NCBI GenBank assembly: GCA_963727955.1
Contig: CAVSII010000002.1
Coordinates: 62,001 to 126,000, forward strand
DNA: 64,000 nt
Direction: 5' to 3'
DNA from: Bog-756 sp963727955
Lineage (GTDB): Bacteria > Actinomycetota > Acidimicrobiia > Acidimicrobiales > RAAP-2
The translations under genes and the position numbers were made by a program. Positions 25,394-33,771 of this stretch are shown in pieces (position 1 is the first letter of the stretch; every line of letters begins with the position of its first letter). The notes beneath the pieces were generated by a model. The model worked only from the letters and a program-made list of their open reading frames with translations, ran no database searches and had not been told where the DNA came from.

Positions 25394-26523
25394 CAGAGGT
25401 CAGGTCCGAGGTCGAGCAATCGGCGGGCGATGATGTTGCGCTGGATCTCCGCCGTCCCGCCGTAAATGGTCGCCGCCCGCGAGTAGAGGAACTGGCGCCG
25501 CCACCGCACGCTGTCGGGGTCGTCCCCGACGGCCAGTTCGGGGCCCAGGGCGTCGAGGGCGAGGTCGAAGACGGCCTGTTCCGCCGTGGCCACCAGCACC
25601 TTGTCGACCGAGGTCTCCGCACCCAGTCGCTCACCGCTGTCCAGGCGGTGCTGGGTCAGGCGGGAGCGGGCACGGAGGGCGTAGACCAGTTGTGTGACCT
25701 CGCCGACGACGACGGGATCAAGCTTGTCGGCGGGGACCGCCTCGACGACGTCGCGCAGTCGACGCTGCAGGAAGGCGACACGGTGCCAGAGCGCCGTGCT
25801 TCGTTCGAAGGGAAGAAGGTCCATGGCCACCGACCACCCCTGACCTTCATGGCCGAGCATGCGGTCGAAGGGCACCACGACGTCGTCGAAGAACACCTCG
25901 GAGAACTCCGGGGCGCCGTGCATGGTCTCGATTGGTCGCACAGTCACCCCCGGGCTGTCCATGTCGACGAAGAGGGCGGTGATCCCCTTGTGGGCCGACT
26001 CGGGTGTGCCGGTACGGGTGAGCAGGACGCAGCGGTCGGCGTACTGGGCCAGGCTGGTCCAGACCTTCTGGCCAGTGACCCGCCACCCTCCGGCGGACCG
26101 GGTGGCCCGGGTGGTCAGGGAAGCCAGGTTGCTCCCGGTTCCCGGCTCCGAGAATCCTTGGCACCAGGTCTCCTCGCCCCGGAGTAGGCGCGGGACCATG
26201 GCCGCCGCCAACGCCGGTGCGGCGTAGTCGATCATGGTGGGGGCCAGGACCTCGGTCATCGAGTAGATGCCGGGCTCGACCAGGTCCCGGGCGGTGAGGG
26301 CTTCGCCCAGATAGGCCCGGTGGAGGGTCGACCCTCCGAATCCGCCGACCCGTTCCGGCCACCCCCAGCGCATCCATCCCGCATCGAAGGCGAGGCGCTT
26401 GACCCGGGACAGCTGGGCCATCTGGCCGTCCAGGGTCTCTTCAGCGCCCGGCCGGGAGGCGAGGACGGCCGCGTTCTCCTCGAGCCAGGCGTCGAGAGAC
26501 GCCCGGAAGGCTTCGAGCTCCAT
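25393..26523 (-). CDS. Acyl-CoA dehydrogenase, FadE type (pair 2, full-length subunit)
   Basis: A 376-residue flavoprotein with TWCQGFSEPGTGSNLASL, WRVTGQKVWTSLAQYADRC, LFVDMDSPGVTV and the C-terminal YGGTAEIQRNIIARRLL (Glu359 at the usual catalytic-base position). The overlap with the next gene (TGATG at 25391-25395) and the previous one (26521-26525) shows translational coupling in a minus-strand operon: KshB-like reductase, NTF2-like protein, this gene, frameshifted partner. It probably forms a heteromeric dehydrogenase with the 24424-25393 product when that is intact. Confidence 0.92.
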   Translation of the reverse strand: MELEAFRASLDAWLEENAAVLASRPGAEETLDGQMAQLSRVKRLAFDAGWMRWGWPERVGGFGGSTLHRAYLGEALTARDLVEPGIYSMTEVLAPTMIDYAAPALAAAMVPRLLRGEETWCQGFSEPGTGSNLASLTTRATRSAGGWRVTGQKVWTSLAQYADRCVLLTRTGTPESAHKGITALFVDMDSPGVTVRPIETMHGAPEFSEVFFDDVVVPFDRMLGHEGQGWSVAMDLLPFERSTALWHRVAFLQRRLRDVVEAVPADKLDPVVVGEVTQLVYALRARSRLTQHRLDSGERLGAETSVDKVLVATAEQAVFDLALDALGPELAVGDDPDSVRWRRQFLYSRAATIYGGTAEIQRNIIARRLLDLGPDL

Positions 26524-26954
26524 CAGGAAGTGGTGGGGGCCGGTCGGGTCTCGTCGTGCGGTCGGCCTGCATCACGGGCCCCGCTCTTGCGCAGGAAGGT
26601 CATCGACCGGGTGTGCAGTCGCCATCCGCCCGAAGTCCGCCGGTAGGTGTCCGTGTAATAGCCGACGCGCATGTCGTGGGTCTTCTGGTCGACGAAGCAC
26701 AGCGGCTGCTGGCCGGTCCCGACGTCGCCATCGAGCTCGAAGACCGGAGGGCCGACCAGGAACAGCCCCTTGGGGGCGGCCGCCACCAGCATGGGGAAGT
26801 CGACCAGTTGGTAGGTGTCCCCGAAGGCGCTGTAGGAGCCGTCGGGTGTGAACACCTCCATGACCGCCTCGACGTCGTCCTTGGTCATGCAGAGGGCGTA
26901 GCGGGCCAGTAGCTGCTCGAGCTCGAGGACGTCTTCGATGGGCAACGGGGACAT
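26523..26954 (-). CDS. NTF2-like (SnoaL-type) protein
   Basis: A 143-residue cone-fold protein: EDVLELEQLLARYALCMTKD, EAVMEVFTPDGSYSAFGDTY, RVGYYTDTYRRTSGGWRL and HTRSMTFLRKSG. The pattern fits the SnoaL/NTF2 group, which includes dehydratases, isomerases and non-catalytic subunits of ring oxygenases. A longer frame continues upstream in the same phase to 27368, but it is antisense-style sequence inside the reductase gene. ATG 26954 overlaps the reductase stop (TGATG). The exact role is unknown; lying between a KshB-like reductase and FadE genes suggests a hydratase or isomerase step. Confidence 0.8.
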   Translation of the reverse strand: MSPLPIEDVLELEQLLARYALCMTKDDVEAVMEVFTPDGSYSAFGDTYQLVDFPMLVAAAPKGLFLVGPPVFELDGDVGTGQQPLCFVDQKTHDMRVGYYTDTYRRTSGGWRLHTRSMTFLRKSGARDAGRPHDETRPAPTTS

Positions 26955-28033
26955 CAATCCTCCTCGTAGCGCACGTGGACGAGTGGGCTGGTCGGGAGGG
27001 ACTGGCAGGTGAGCACCCACCCGTCGTCGACCTCGTCGTCGGTGAGAGCATTGTTGACGTGCATCGACACCGACCCCTCGATCAGCTTGGCCATGCAGGT
27101 GGCGCAGCTCCCCGACTCGCACGAGAAGGGCGGCGACATCCCCAGCTGTCGGGCCGTCTGCAGCAGGGTGGTGCCGGGGCGATGATCGGTTGTCTCCTTC
27201 CGGCCACCGAGCTCGACGGTGATCCGGGTGGTGGTGGACAGGTCGACCGGGTCCTGCTCCGGCGGCCACTGCCCCGGGGTGAAGCGCTCGATGTGGACGT
27301 GTGCCGGATCGACCCCGTGGTCCCTTAACGCCGCCTCCACCACGTCCATGAACGGTGCCGGGCCGCACAGGTAGAATTCGGCGTCGTCGGAGCCATCGGA
27401 ATGTTTGGCGTCCTCGGCGAAACGACGGACCGTGTCCGGTCGGATGAACCCGCGCTCGGCGTCGAGGTGGTGGGTCACCATCAGCCGCTCACCGTGCCGC
27501 TCCTTCAGTTCATCGATCTCCGAGCGGAAGATGATGTCGTCACCATCCCGGTTGGCGTAGAGGAGGCGTACTGCGCGGGTGGTCGTAGCCAGTGCCGATT
27601 TGACCAGCGAGATGACCGGGGTGATCCCGCTTCCGCCGCTGAAGGCGACCAGATCGCCGCGGCCCGCGGTCAGGCGGAAGAAGCCGGCCGGTTTGGCCAC
27701 CTCGACCAGATCGCCGGGGGCCAGGTGGTCGTTCAGCCAATTGGAGACGACACCGCCGGTCGTGCGCTTGACCGTCACCCGCAGCTCGGGGTCAACGGCG
27801 GGGGAGGAGGACATGGAGTAGCAGCGCACGTAGGACTGGCCGTCCACCGGTACCCGGAAAGTGCAGAACTGGCCGGACCGGTAGGCGAACACCGACAGCA
27901 GCTCGGGGGGTACCTCGAGCACGTAGGAGGTGGCGTCTCCCGTCTCCGGCACCACCCGGCCCACCCGCAAAGTGTGGAACGTGTGGTCAGCGGGCACGCC
28001 GGGCGCCACCGCCACTGGCTCTGAGAGTGCCAT
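26954..28033 (-). CDS. KshB-like ferredoxin-NAD(P) reductase of a Rieske/P450 oxygenase system
   Basis: A 359-residue electron-transfer protein. Domain order is FAD-binding (RCYSMSSSP, 70-78), NAD-binding (GGSGITPVISLV from 133) and a C-terminal plant-type [2Fe-2S] domain (CESGSCATC from Cys305, with Cys310, Cys313 and a distal Cys343). This order matches KshB, the reductase of 3-ketosteroid 9-alpha-hydroxylase, and relatives such as Paa/HcaD-type reductases. It takes electrons from NADH and passes them to an oxygenase. The most obvious partner in the window is the Rieske protein at 32064, though the four P450 genes are also candidates. It is the first gene of a minus-strand operon and is divergent from the acyl-CoA ligase at 28115. 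Confidence 0.88.
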   Translation of the reverse strand: MALSEPVAVAPGVPADHTFHTLRVGRVVPETGDATSYVLEVPPELLSVFAYRSGQFCTFRVPVDGQSYVRCYSMSSSPAVDPELRVTVKRTTGGVVSNWLNDHLAPGDLVEVAKPAGFFRLTAGRGDLVAFSGGSGITPVISLVKSALATTTRAVRLLYANRDGDDIIFRSEIDELKERHGERLMVTHHLDAERGFIRPDTVRRFAEDAKHSDGSDDAEFYLCGPAPFMDVVEAALRDHGVDPAHVHIERFTPGQWPPEQDPVDLSTTTRITVELGGRKETTDHRPGTTLLQTARQLGMSPPFSCESGSCATCMAKLIEGSVSMHVNNALTDDEVDDGWVLTCQSLPTSPLVHVRYEED

Positions 28034-28114
28034 GTTGACAAATGATAACGAAGTTCTCCTAGACTGGCAACGAACCTAGGCAGTGTCCCGCCGAACCGGG
28101 CCGAAGGAGAGGGC
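28034..28114. promoter_or_regulatory. Short divergent promoter region
   Basis: An 81-base gap, AT-rich at 28034-28066. TTGACA at 28035-28040 followed after 19 bases by TAGACT at 28060-28065 is a possible plus-strand promoter, with longer spacing than ideal. ATGATAACG lies between. No dyad is clear. Confidence 0.35.
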
Positions 28115-29740
28115 GTGGGGGAACCGAAGAGCACGGCGGCGGACGGGTGGGGCTTGCGATCGGTCTCCCCCGAGCTGGCCCGCCTCTACCGGGCCGAGGG
28201 GTGGTGGACGGACGCCACCCTGGGCGGTATGACGGCCGAAGGTCTGGCCGCCATGGGACGGGTGGGTTTCGAGGTGCACTCAAGGACCAGGCCCTGGCGT
28301 GGCACTTTCGCCGAGGTCGACCGGGCGGCACGGGCCCTGGCCGGCGCCCTCCTGTCCCGGGGGGTCGGTCCCGGGGCTGTGGTGGTCATCCAGCTCCCGA
28401 ACTGGCTGGAGGCGGGCATCGCCTTTTGGGCCGCGGCCTACCTGGGCGCGGTGGTCGTCCCCATCGTCCACTTCTACGGGTCCAAGGAGGTCGACTACAT
28501 CGTCGCGGCCACGGCGCCGGATGTGGTCGTGACGGCCGACCGGTTCGGGCACAGCGACTACCTGTCCACCTACGGCCCACTGGTTGAACGGCGACCCGTC
28601 CCGCTATGGCTGGTGGTCGGGGACACGCCCGGCCCGTCCCTCCCCGGTGGGGCCACAGCGTTCGCCTCGATGCTCGACGGTGAGCCTCTCGTCACGCCGG
28701 CGGCGATCGACCCTGACGCCCCGGCCATCATCGGGTTCACCTCGGGGACGACGCGCGACCCCAAGGGGGTGGTGCACTCACACCGGACGATCACCTCCGA
28801 GGCCCGACAACTCGATCATCTCTTCCCGAGGGGCGGCCCGCCCCAGATCACCGGCTCACCGGTCGGGCATTTCATCGGCATGCTCAACGCCTTCGTGATG
28901 CCCCTGATCCGCGATCATCCCGTCCACCTGCTGGACGTCTGGGATCCGACCGAAGTTCTGCGCATGATGCGGAAGGACGGGATCGGGGTCACCGGAGGGG
29001 CCACCTTCTTCCTGACCAGCCTGCTCGACCACCCTGAGTTCACCGCCGAGCATCTGGCCATGATGCCGTTCGCCGGGCTGGGTGGGTCGACAGTCCCCGT
29101 GGCCGTCATGGAGCGAGCCACCCGTCTCGGTATCAAGGCCTTCCGCTCCTATGGCAGCACCGAGCACCCCTCGGTGACCGGCTGTCTCCTCGACGAGCCC
29201 GAGGACAAGCGGATCCGCACCGACGGACGGCCGCTGCCCGGCGTCGAGGTCCGTCTCGACGGGGAGGGCCAGATCCTGACCCGGGGTCCCGACTGCTGCC
29301 TCGGCTACACCGATCCGGGCCTCACGACGTCGGCCTTCGACGCCGACGGGTGGTACCACACCGGTGACATCGGCGTCCTGGACGGGGAGGGCTACCTCAC
29401 CATCACCGACCGGCTGTCGGACATCATCATCCGCGGTGGCGAGAACATCAGCGCCCAGGAGATCGAGGAGCTCCTCTTGGGCCTGGAGGCCGTCACCGAA
29501 GTGGCGGTCGTGGCCGAAGCGGACGCTCGCCTGGGCGAGCACGCCGCCGCGGTGGTGACGGTTCGCCCGGGCATGTCGACGCCGACTCTCGGGCAGGTGC
29601 GTGACCACCTGGCCGCTGCCGGTCTGGCCCGCCAGAAGTGGCCGGAGACGATCTGCCAGGTGCGGGAATTCCCCCGGACCCCGTCGGGCAAGGTCCAGAA
29701 GTTCCGGCTTCGTCTGATGCTGGCCGAGGGGGGAGCATGA
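28115..29740 (+). CDS. Acyl-CoA ligase (FadD/AMP-binding family)
   Basis: A 541-residue adenylate-forming enzyme. The P-loop is FTSGTTRDPKGV at about 208-219. Further motifs are FRSYGSTEHPS (A5), the WYHTGDIG and DRLSDIIIRGGENIS hinge (A8), and a C-terminal PRTPSGKVQKFRLR with the catalytic lysine. It converts a carboxylic acid to its CoA thioester using ATP. GTG 28115 is the only start before the N-terminal domain. It begins a plus-strand run (TauD-type dioxygenase, SDR, CMD protein, Rieske oxygenase). Paralogs at 43856 and 47894 suggest several acids or several points of entry. Confidence 0.92.
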   Translation: MGEPKSTAADGWGLRSVSPELARLYRAEGWWTDATLGGMTAEGLAAMGRVGFEVHSRTRPWRGTFAEVDRAARALAGALLSRGVGPGAVVVIQLPNWLEAGIAFWAAAYLGAVVVPIVHFYGSKEVDYIVAATAPDVVVTADRFGHSDYLSTYGPLVERRPVPLWLVVGDTPGPSLPGGATAFASMLDGEPLVTPAAIDPDAPAIIGFTSGTTRDPKGVVHSHRTITSEARQLDHLFPRGGPPQITGSPVGHFIGMLNAFVMPLIRDHPVHLLDVWDPTEVLRMMRKDGIGVTGGATFFLTSLLDHPEFTAEHLAMMPFAGLGGSTVPVAVMERATRLGIKAFRSYGSTEHPSVTGCLLDEPEDKRIRTDGRPLPGVEVRLDGEGQILTRGPDCCLGYTDPGLTTSAFDADGWYHTGDIGVLDGEGYLTITDRLSDIIIRGGENISAQEIEELLLGLEAVTEVAVVAEADARLGEHAAAVVTVRPGMSTPTLGQVRDHLAAAGLARQKWPETICQVREFPRTPSGKVQKFRLRLMLAEGGA

Positions 29741-29803
29741 CAAACGTCCCCGACCCCGGACGACGACCAGGGCCCTGCGACAGGCCGACCTCTGAGAACA
29801 CAG

Positions 29804-29834
29804 TTCTGCAAAAGTAATAGTCTTGCTCTATCAG
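29804..29834 (+). promoter_or_regulatory. Weak copy of the TTCTG promoter element
   Basis: TTCTGC at 29804-29809 followed by a TA-rich region (TCTATCAG at 29827-29834), upstream of the TauD-type gene. It resembles the better copies at 32006-32034 and 51603-51631 but lacks the second half of the dyad. Confidence 0.35.
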
Positions 29835-29851
29835 CTACCCCAGGAGAGTGC

Positions 29852-30682
29852 ATGACCGTGTTGACGGCGGAGAAGCTCAGCGCACAGGTCGGAGCCGAGG
29901 TCATCGGTATCGACCGCGACCGGCTGCTGGACGACGACGCCCTTCCGGCCTGGATCCTCGAAGCCCTGGACGTGCACGGCGCCCTCGTCTTCCGCGGCGT
30001 CCACGTCGACGACGAGGTCCAGGTGGCCTTCTCCCGGAGGCTCGGCCGCGTCGAGACCCTTGGCTCCGGTGTCCACCCCGAGATCTTCCTGGTGACCCTC
30101 GATCCGGCCCGAAATCGGGCCGCGGCCTACCTGCGGGGGACGTTCGACTGGCACATCGACGGTTGCACCGATGATGTGCCCATCATGGCCACCATGCTGA
30201 GTGCCCACGCCGTGGCCGACTCGGGGGGCGAGACCGAGTTCGCCAGCACCTACGCGGCCTACGACGCGCTGTCCGAAGAGGAGAAGGACCGCTTCGCTTC
30301 GCTGCGGGTCGTGCACACCATTGAGGCTTCGCAGCGGCTGGTGAACGACGATCCCTCCCCCGAAGAACTCGCCCTGTGGCGATCGCGGCCGACCAAGGAG
30401 CACCCGCTGGTGTGGACCCACCACTCGGGACGGCACTCGTTGGTGCTCGGGGCCACCGCTTCCCATGTGTCCGGCATGGACGTCGACGAAGGACGGTCAC
30501 TGCTGGACGACCTGCTGGCCCGGGCCACCACGCCCGATCGCGTCTACCGTCACCAATGGTCGGTCGGTGACCTGGTCATGTGGGACAACCGGGGCGTCCT
30601 CCATCGTGCCTGCCGTTACGACCCCACCTCACCTCGCGACATGCACCGAACCACACTCAGCGGAGAGGAGCCCATCCAGTGA
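29852..30682 (+). CDS. TauD/TfdA-family 2-oxoglutarate/Fe(II) dioxygenase
   Basis: A 276-residue enzyme with the iron facial triad: WHIDG (His101, Asp103) and VLHRAC (His251), and an arginine for 2-oxoglutarate in MHRTT (Arg266). The strand GALVFRGVHV and DNRGVLHR are typical of the TauD/TfdA group. It hydroxylates a substrate C-H using O2 and 2-oxoglutarate; family substrates range from taurine and chlorophenoxyacetates to alkyl sulfates, so the substrate is open. An upstream GGAGAG ribosome site is present. The stop overlaps the SDR start (GTGA). Confidence 0.9.
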   Translation: MTVLTAEKLSAQVGAEVIGIDRDRLLDDDALPAWILEALDVHGALVFRGVHVDDEVQVAFSRRLGRVETLGSGVHPEIFLVTLDPARNRAAAYLRGTFDWHIDGCTDDVPIMATMLSAHAVADSGGETEFASTYAAYDALSEEEKDRFASLRVVHTIEASQRLVNDDPSPEELALWRSRPTKEHPLVWTHHSGRHSLVLGATASHVSGMDVDEGRSLLDDLLARATTPDRVYRHQWSVGDLVMWDNRGVLHRACRYDPTSPRDMHRTTLSGEEPIQ

Positions 30683-31431
30683 CGCCTGCCCGCACTGCCA
30701 TCGTGACCGGCGCCGGTTCGGGGATCGGGTTGGCCATCGCCGAACGGCTGGCCGCCGACGGGAACGCCGTCGCCCTTCTCGATCGGGACGGGCTCTCGGC
30801 CGAGGCGGCGGCGTCACGGATCGAGGCCGCCGGCGGTACCGCCATCGGCCTGGAGGTCGATGTCACCGACCGCCTGCAGATCGACAGAGGCGTGTCCGAG
30901 GCTCGCCAACGCCTCGGTGCACCCACCATCCTGGTCAACAACGCCGGCCTCCAGGGCTTCGACCGCTTTCTCGATATCACCCCCGAGAAGTGGAACCGGA
31001 TCCTGGCCGTCAATCTCACCGGGACCTTCGACTGCTGCCAGGCCGTGGTGCCCGACATGGTGGCGGAGGGCTGGGGTCGCATCGTGAACATCTCCTCGTC
31101 GAGCGCCCAGGGTGGACAACCGCTGATGACCCACTACGTGGCGTCCAAGGCCGGCGTCATCGGCTTCACCAAAGCGTTGGCTCTCGAACTGGGCCCCCAG
31201 GGGATCACCGTCAACACCATCCCGCCCGGCTTCATCGACACGCCCATGTTGCGCAAGTCCGAGCAGAAGGGACTGCTGGGCAAAGGGGCGGACTACCACG
31301 CCACCACCACCCCGGTGCGACGGATCGGGAAGCCGGAGGACATTGCCGCCGCCTGTTCCTTTCTGGTGCGGGACGAGGCCGGCTACATCACCGGGCAGGT
31401 CTTCGGCGTCAACGGCGGACGGACCACCTGA
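30679..31431 (+). CDS. Short-chain dehydrogenase/reductase (FabG-like)
   Basis: A 250-residue classical SDR: TGAGSGIG, LVNNAGLQG, VNISSSSA, Tyr153-x3-Lys157 (YVASK), PPGFIDTPM, and the C-terminal ITGQVFGVNGGRTT. It oxidises or reduces a hydroxy/keto group using NAD(P). GTG 30679 overlaps the TGA of the dioxygenase gene and has GGAGAGGAG upstream; the frame also opens earlier at 30580 without homology. The stop overlaps the next ATG (TGATG), so this is a tightly coupled block. Confidence 0.9.
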   Translation: MTPARTAIVTGAGSGIGLAIAERLAADGNAVALLDRDGLSAEAAASRIEAAGGTAIGLEVDVTDRLQIDRGVSEARQRLGAPTILVNNAGLQGFDRFLDITPEKWNRILAVNLTGTFDCCQAVVPDMVAEGWGRIVNISSSSAQGGQPLMTHYVASKAGVIGFTKALALELGPQGITVNTIPPGFIDTPMLRKSEQKGLLGKGADYHATTTPVRRIGKPEDIAAACSFLVRDEAGYITGQVFGVNGGRTT

Positions 31432-32003
31432 TGGCCCGCATCTCCCCCCTACCCCCCAACGAGTGGCCGCCGGCCATGCGCGAGGCCTTCGCCGCCCTGC
31501 GCCCACCCCACACCACCCAACCGGCCCTCCGTACCGAGGGTCGGCCCCGCGCCCTCAATGCCCTGGGCACATTGGCCCACCACACCGAGCTGGCCCGCGC
31601 CTTCAACACCTTCAACGGCCACATTCTCTACACCTCGACCCTGTCGGCTCGTCAGCGCGAGCTGCTCGTCCTACGGGTGGCCTCGTTGCGATCCTCCGAG
31701 TACGAATGGGCCCAGCACGTGGTGTTGGCTGCCGACGTCGGCATCACCGACGACGAGATCGCCCGCATCGCCATCGGATCCGAGGCGCCGGGGTGGCCCC
31801 CGCTGGACCGGGCCATGCTCCGGGCGGCCGAGGAGCTGGTGGGCGAGGGCATGGTCAGTGACGCGACATGGCAGGCCCTGGCCGATCACCTCGAGGTGAA
31901 GCAGCTCATGGACCTGGTCTTCACCGTCGGGACCTACGAGATCCTGGCCATGGCCTTCCGGTCCTTTGGCGTCGAGCTCGATGACGACCTGCAACGGAAA
32001 TAG
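31431..32003 (+). CDS. Carboxymuconolactone decarboxylase (CMD/AhpD-like) family protein
   Basis: A 190-residue all-helical protein. The CMD core is visible as FNTFNGHILYTSTLSARQRE, LLVLRVASLRSSEYEWAQHV and VFTVGTYEILAMAFRSFGVE. It lacks the CxxC redox pair of AhpD proper (the SEYEWAQH helix has no cysteine), so a peroxidase role is unlikely; lactone decarboxylase or structural roles remain possible. It is the last member of the coupled dioxygenase-SDR-CMD block. About 60 bases separate it from the Rieske gene, which has its own promoter element. Confidence 0.88.
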   Translation: MARISPLPPNEWPPAMREAFAALRPPHTTQPALRTEGRPRALNALGTLAHHTELARAFNTFNGHILYTSTLSARQRELLVLRVASLRSSEYEWAQHVVLAADVGITDDEIARIAIGSEAPGWPPLDRAMLRAAEELVGEGMVSDATWQALADHLEVKQLMDLVFTVGTYEILAMAFRSFGVELDDDLQRK

Positions 32004-32005
32004 CA

Positions 32006-32034
32006 TTCTGTATTTAGAAGATTAATGATATCGT
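32006..32034 (+). promoter_or_regulatory. Promoter/operator element (TTCTGT - 17 bases - TATCGT)
   Basis: TTCTGT (32006-32011), 17-base spacing and TATCGT (32029-32034) lie 30-58 bases before the Rieske start. The left half is also a dyad, TTCT-N6-AGAA (32006-32019). It closely matches the element at 51603-51631. Confidence 0.55.
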
Positions 32035-32063
32035 ATTCGTAAAGGGACCTGGAGGAAGAGGAT

Positions 32064-33359
32064 ATGGCCCATTTCGCCAAGCCCGACGAGGGCAGTTGGA
32101 CCGAGCACTACCCCGAACTGGGCACGGGGCCGGTGTCCTACGAGGACTCGATCTCGCCGGACCACTACGAACGCGAACGCACGGCCATCTTCGCCCGCAC
32201 CTGGCTCAACGTGGGCCGGGTGGAGCAGCTTCCCCGCAAGGGCAGCTACTTCACCAAGGAGCTCGACGCCGCCGGCACCTCACTGGTGATCGTCCGCGGC
32301 ACCGACGGGGAGATCCACGCCTTCCACAACATCTGCCGCCACCGGGGCAACAAGCTGGTCTGGCAGGACTACCCCGGTGAGGAGACGTCCGGGACCTGCC
32401 GCCAGTTCACCTGCAAGTACCACGGGTGGCGTTATTCCACCGAGGGCGAGCTCACCTTCATCCAACAGGAGTCGGAATTCTTCGATCTCGATCGGTCGGA
32501 CTACGGTCTGGCCGACGTCCAGGTCGAGACGTGGGAGGGCTTCATCTTCGTCAACCTCGACCGCCAGAACTCGACACCGTTGAAGGAGTACCTGGGCGAA
32601 CTCGGGGCCGGCCTGGCCGGCTATCCGTTCGACAAGATGACCCAGGTCTACAAGTACCGGGCCGACGTCGGCAGCAACTGGAAGTTGTTCATCGACGCCT
32701 TCGCCGAGTTCTACCATGCGCCCATTCTCCACGCCAAGCAGGCCACAGCCGATGAATCGCGCAAGCTCTCCGGTTACGGGTTCGAGGCGCTGGCCTACAA
32801 GCTCGACGGTCCCCACGGCATGGTCTCTTCGTGGGGAGGGATGGCCCCGCCGAAGGACCCGGCCATGGTCAAGCCGATCGAGAGAGCCGTCCAGAGCGGG
32901 CTGTTCGGTCCGTGGCAGCGTCCCGACATCGACGGCCTCGACGATCTACCGCCGGCGCTGAACCCGGCTGGTCACCGGGCCTGGGGAGTCGACTCGTTCA
33001 TCTTCTTCCCCAACTTCATGTTGCTGATCTGGCAGCCGGGCTGGTACCTCACGTATCACTACTGGCCCACCTCCTACAACACCCACATCTTCGAGGGCAC
33101 GCTCTACTTCGTGCCACCCAAGAACGCCCGCCAACGCCTGCGCCAAGAGCTGGCCGCCGTGACCTTCAAGGAGTACTCACTCCAGGACGGCAACACCCTC
33201 GAGGCCACCCAGACGATGCTCGAGTCCCGGGCCGTGTCCCACTTCCCTTTGAACGACCAGGAGATCCTTCTCCGTCAGCTGCACAAGACGGCCGGCGACT
33301 ACGTGGACGAGTACGAACAGAAGCGAGCCACGCCCGTGCGCATCTCCAGCGCCTCCTAG
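32064..33359 (+). CDS. Rieske-type ring-hydroxylating oxygenase, large subunit
   Basis: A 431-residue oxygenase. The Rieske cluster motif is Cys91-x-His93 and Cys117-x2-His120, with 23 residues between them (15-17 is more usual) owing to an insert PGEETSGTCRQ. The mononuclear iron site reads DAFAEFYHAPILH (Asp211, His218, His223). Both are needed for O2 activation and appear intact. It should mono- or dihydroxylate an aromatic or steroid-like ring using electrons from a reductase; the KshB-like protein at 26954-28033 is the nearest candidate. There is no beta subunit, so it is a homomeric alpha-type enzyme. GGAGGAAGAGG precedes the ATG. A small coupled ORF and a small unknown gene follow. Confidence 0.92.
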   Translation: MAHFAKPDEGSWTEHYPELGTGPVSYEDSISPDHYERERTAIFARTWLNVGRVEQLPRKGSYFTKELDAAGTSLVIVRGTDGEIHAFHNICRHRGNKLVWQDYPGEETSGTCRQFTCKYHGWRYSTEGELTFIQQESEFFDLDRSDYGLADVQVETWEGFIFVNLDRQNSTPLKEYLGELGAGLAGYPFDKMTQVYKYRADVGSNWKLFIDAFAEFYHAPILHAKQATADESRKLSGYGFEALAYKLDGPHGMVSSWGGMAPPKDPAMVKPIERAVQSGLFGPWQRPDIDGLDDLPPALNPAGHRAWGVDSFIFFPNFMLLIWQPGWYLTYHYWPTSYNTHIFEGTLYFVPPKNARQRLRQELAAVTFKEYSLQDGNTLEATQTMLESRAVSHFPLNDQEILLRQLHKTAGDYVDEYEQKRATPVRISSAS

Positions 33360-33367
33360 GAGCAGAT

Positions 33368-33448
33368 GTGACATCCCAGACTTTCATGCTCACCGGAAAC
33401 ACCGTTTCCGGAAATACGGTCCCCGGAAACACATTGGAGTGGGCATGA
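33368..33448 (+). CDS. Candidate 26-residue leader/small protein with GNTVx repeats
   Basis: GTG 33368 is preceded at six-base distance by AGGAG (33358-33362), which overlaps the Rieske stop region. The frame codes for a 26-residue peptide beginning MTSQTFMLTGNTV and containing three GNT motifs, and it ends at TGA 33446-33448. The stop overlaps the ATG of the next gene at 33445 (ATGA). The spacing, ribosome site and coupling suggest a real translated ORF, perhaps only a coupling or leader peptide. Its repeat section comes from a 15-bp tandem repeat, so chance origin is not excluded. Confidence 0.45.
   Translation: MTSQTFMLTGNTVSGNTVPGNTLEWA
33393..33437. repeat. Three 15-bp tandem repeats between Rieske and small gene
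   Basis: Copies start at 33393, 33408 and 33423, each beginning CCGGAAA(C/T)AC. The first copy and the start of the second also form a dyad, CCGGAAAC-ACC-GTTTCCGG (33393-33411). The block lies within the candidate 26-codon ORF. Confidence 0.8.
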
Positions 33449-33771
33449 CCGTCCTCCCCCCCGCCTTCGCCGACCTCGAGCCGTTCGCCGACTGGTCGCT
33501 CGAGACCGAGGCGGAGCGGTACGGCAAACGCCTGTCGAGCACCATGGACGAGCTCCAGTCCTTCTACGACACCGCTTTCCCCCGCCTCGAAGAGGCTCTC
33601 GCCCACCTCGACGGGCTCGATCTAAACGCGCTCCCCGACGATGGGAAGCGACTTCTCTGGCTCACCTACTCGCTGGTCAACGCCTCCTTCCCCGTGGAGG
33701 TGTGGCGGCAACCGCGGGTGCCGGACAGCGGTGCCGCCAGCCTGCAGATGGTCATCGAACCAGCCGTCTGA
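33445..33771 (+). CDS. Small conserved-looking protein of unknown function, Rieske-associated
   Basis: A 108-residue acidic protein (MTVLPPAFADLEPFADW at the N-terminus, then ETEAERYGKRLSSTMDELQS and LLWLTYSLVNASFPVEVW). It is predicted helical, with no signal peptide, membrane segment or metal motif. I do not recognise a family. ATG 33445 has TTGGAG upstream and overlaps the stop of the 26-codon ORF; GTG 33439 is an alternative. Directly following a Rieske oxygenase, it may be a small accessory subunit. Confidence 0.7.
   Translation: MTVLPPAFADLEPFADWSLETEAERYGKRLSSTMDELQSFYDTAFPRLEEALAHLDGLDLNALPDDGKRLLWLTYSLVNASFPVEVWRQPRVPDSGAASLQMVIEPAV

Noticed and set aside
26955..27368. N-terminal extension of the NTF2-like protein
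   Set aside because: It is out-of-phase sequence within the reductase gene; ATG 26954 overlaps the reductase stop and starts the cone fold.
28035..28065. TTGACA/TAGACT as a firm promoter for the ligase gene
   Set aside because: Spacing of 19 bases is long and there is no transcript evidence; kept only as a low-confidence region.
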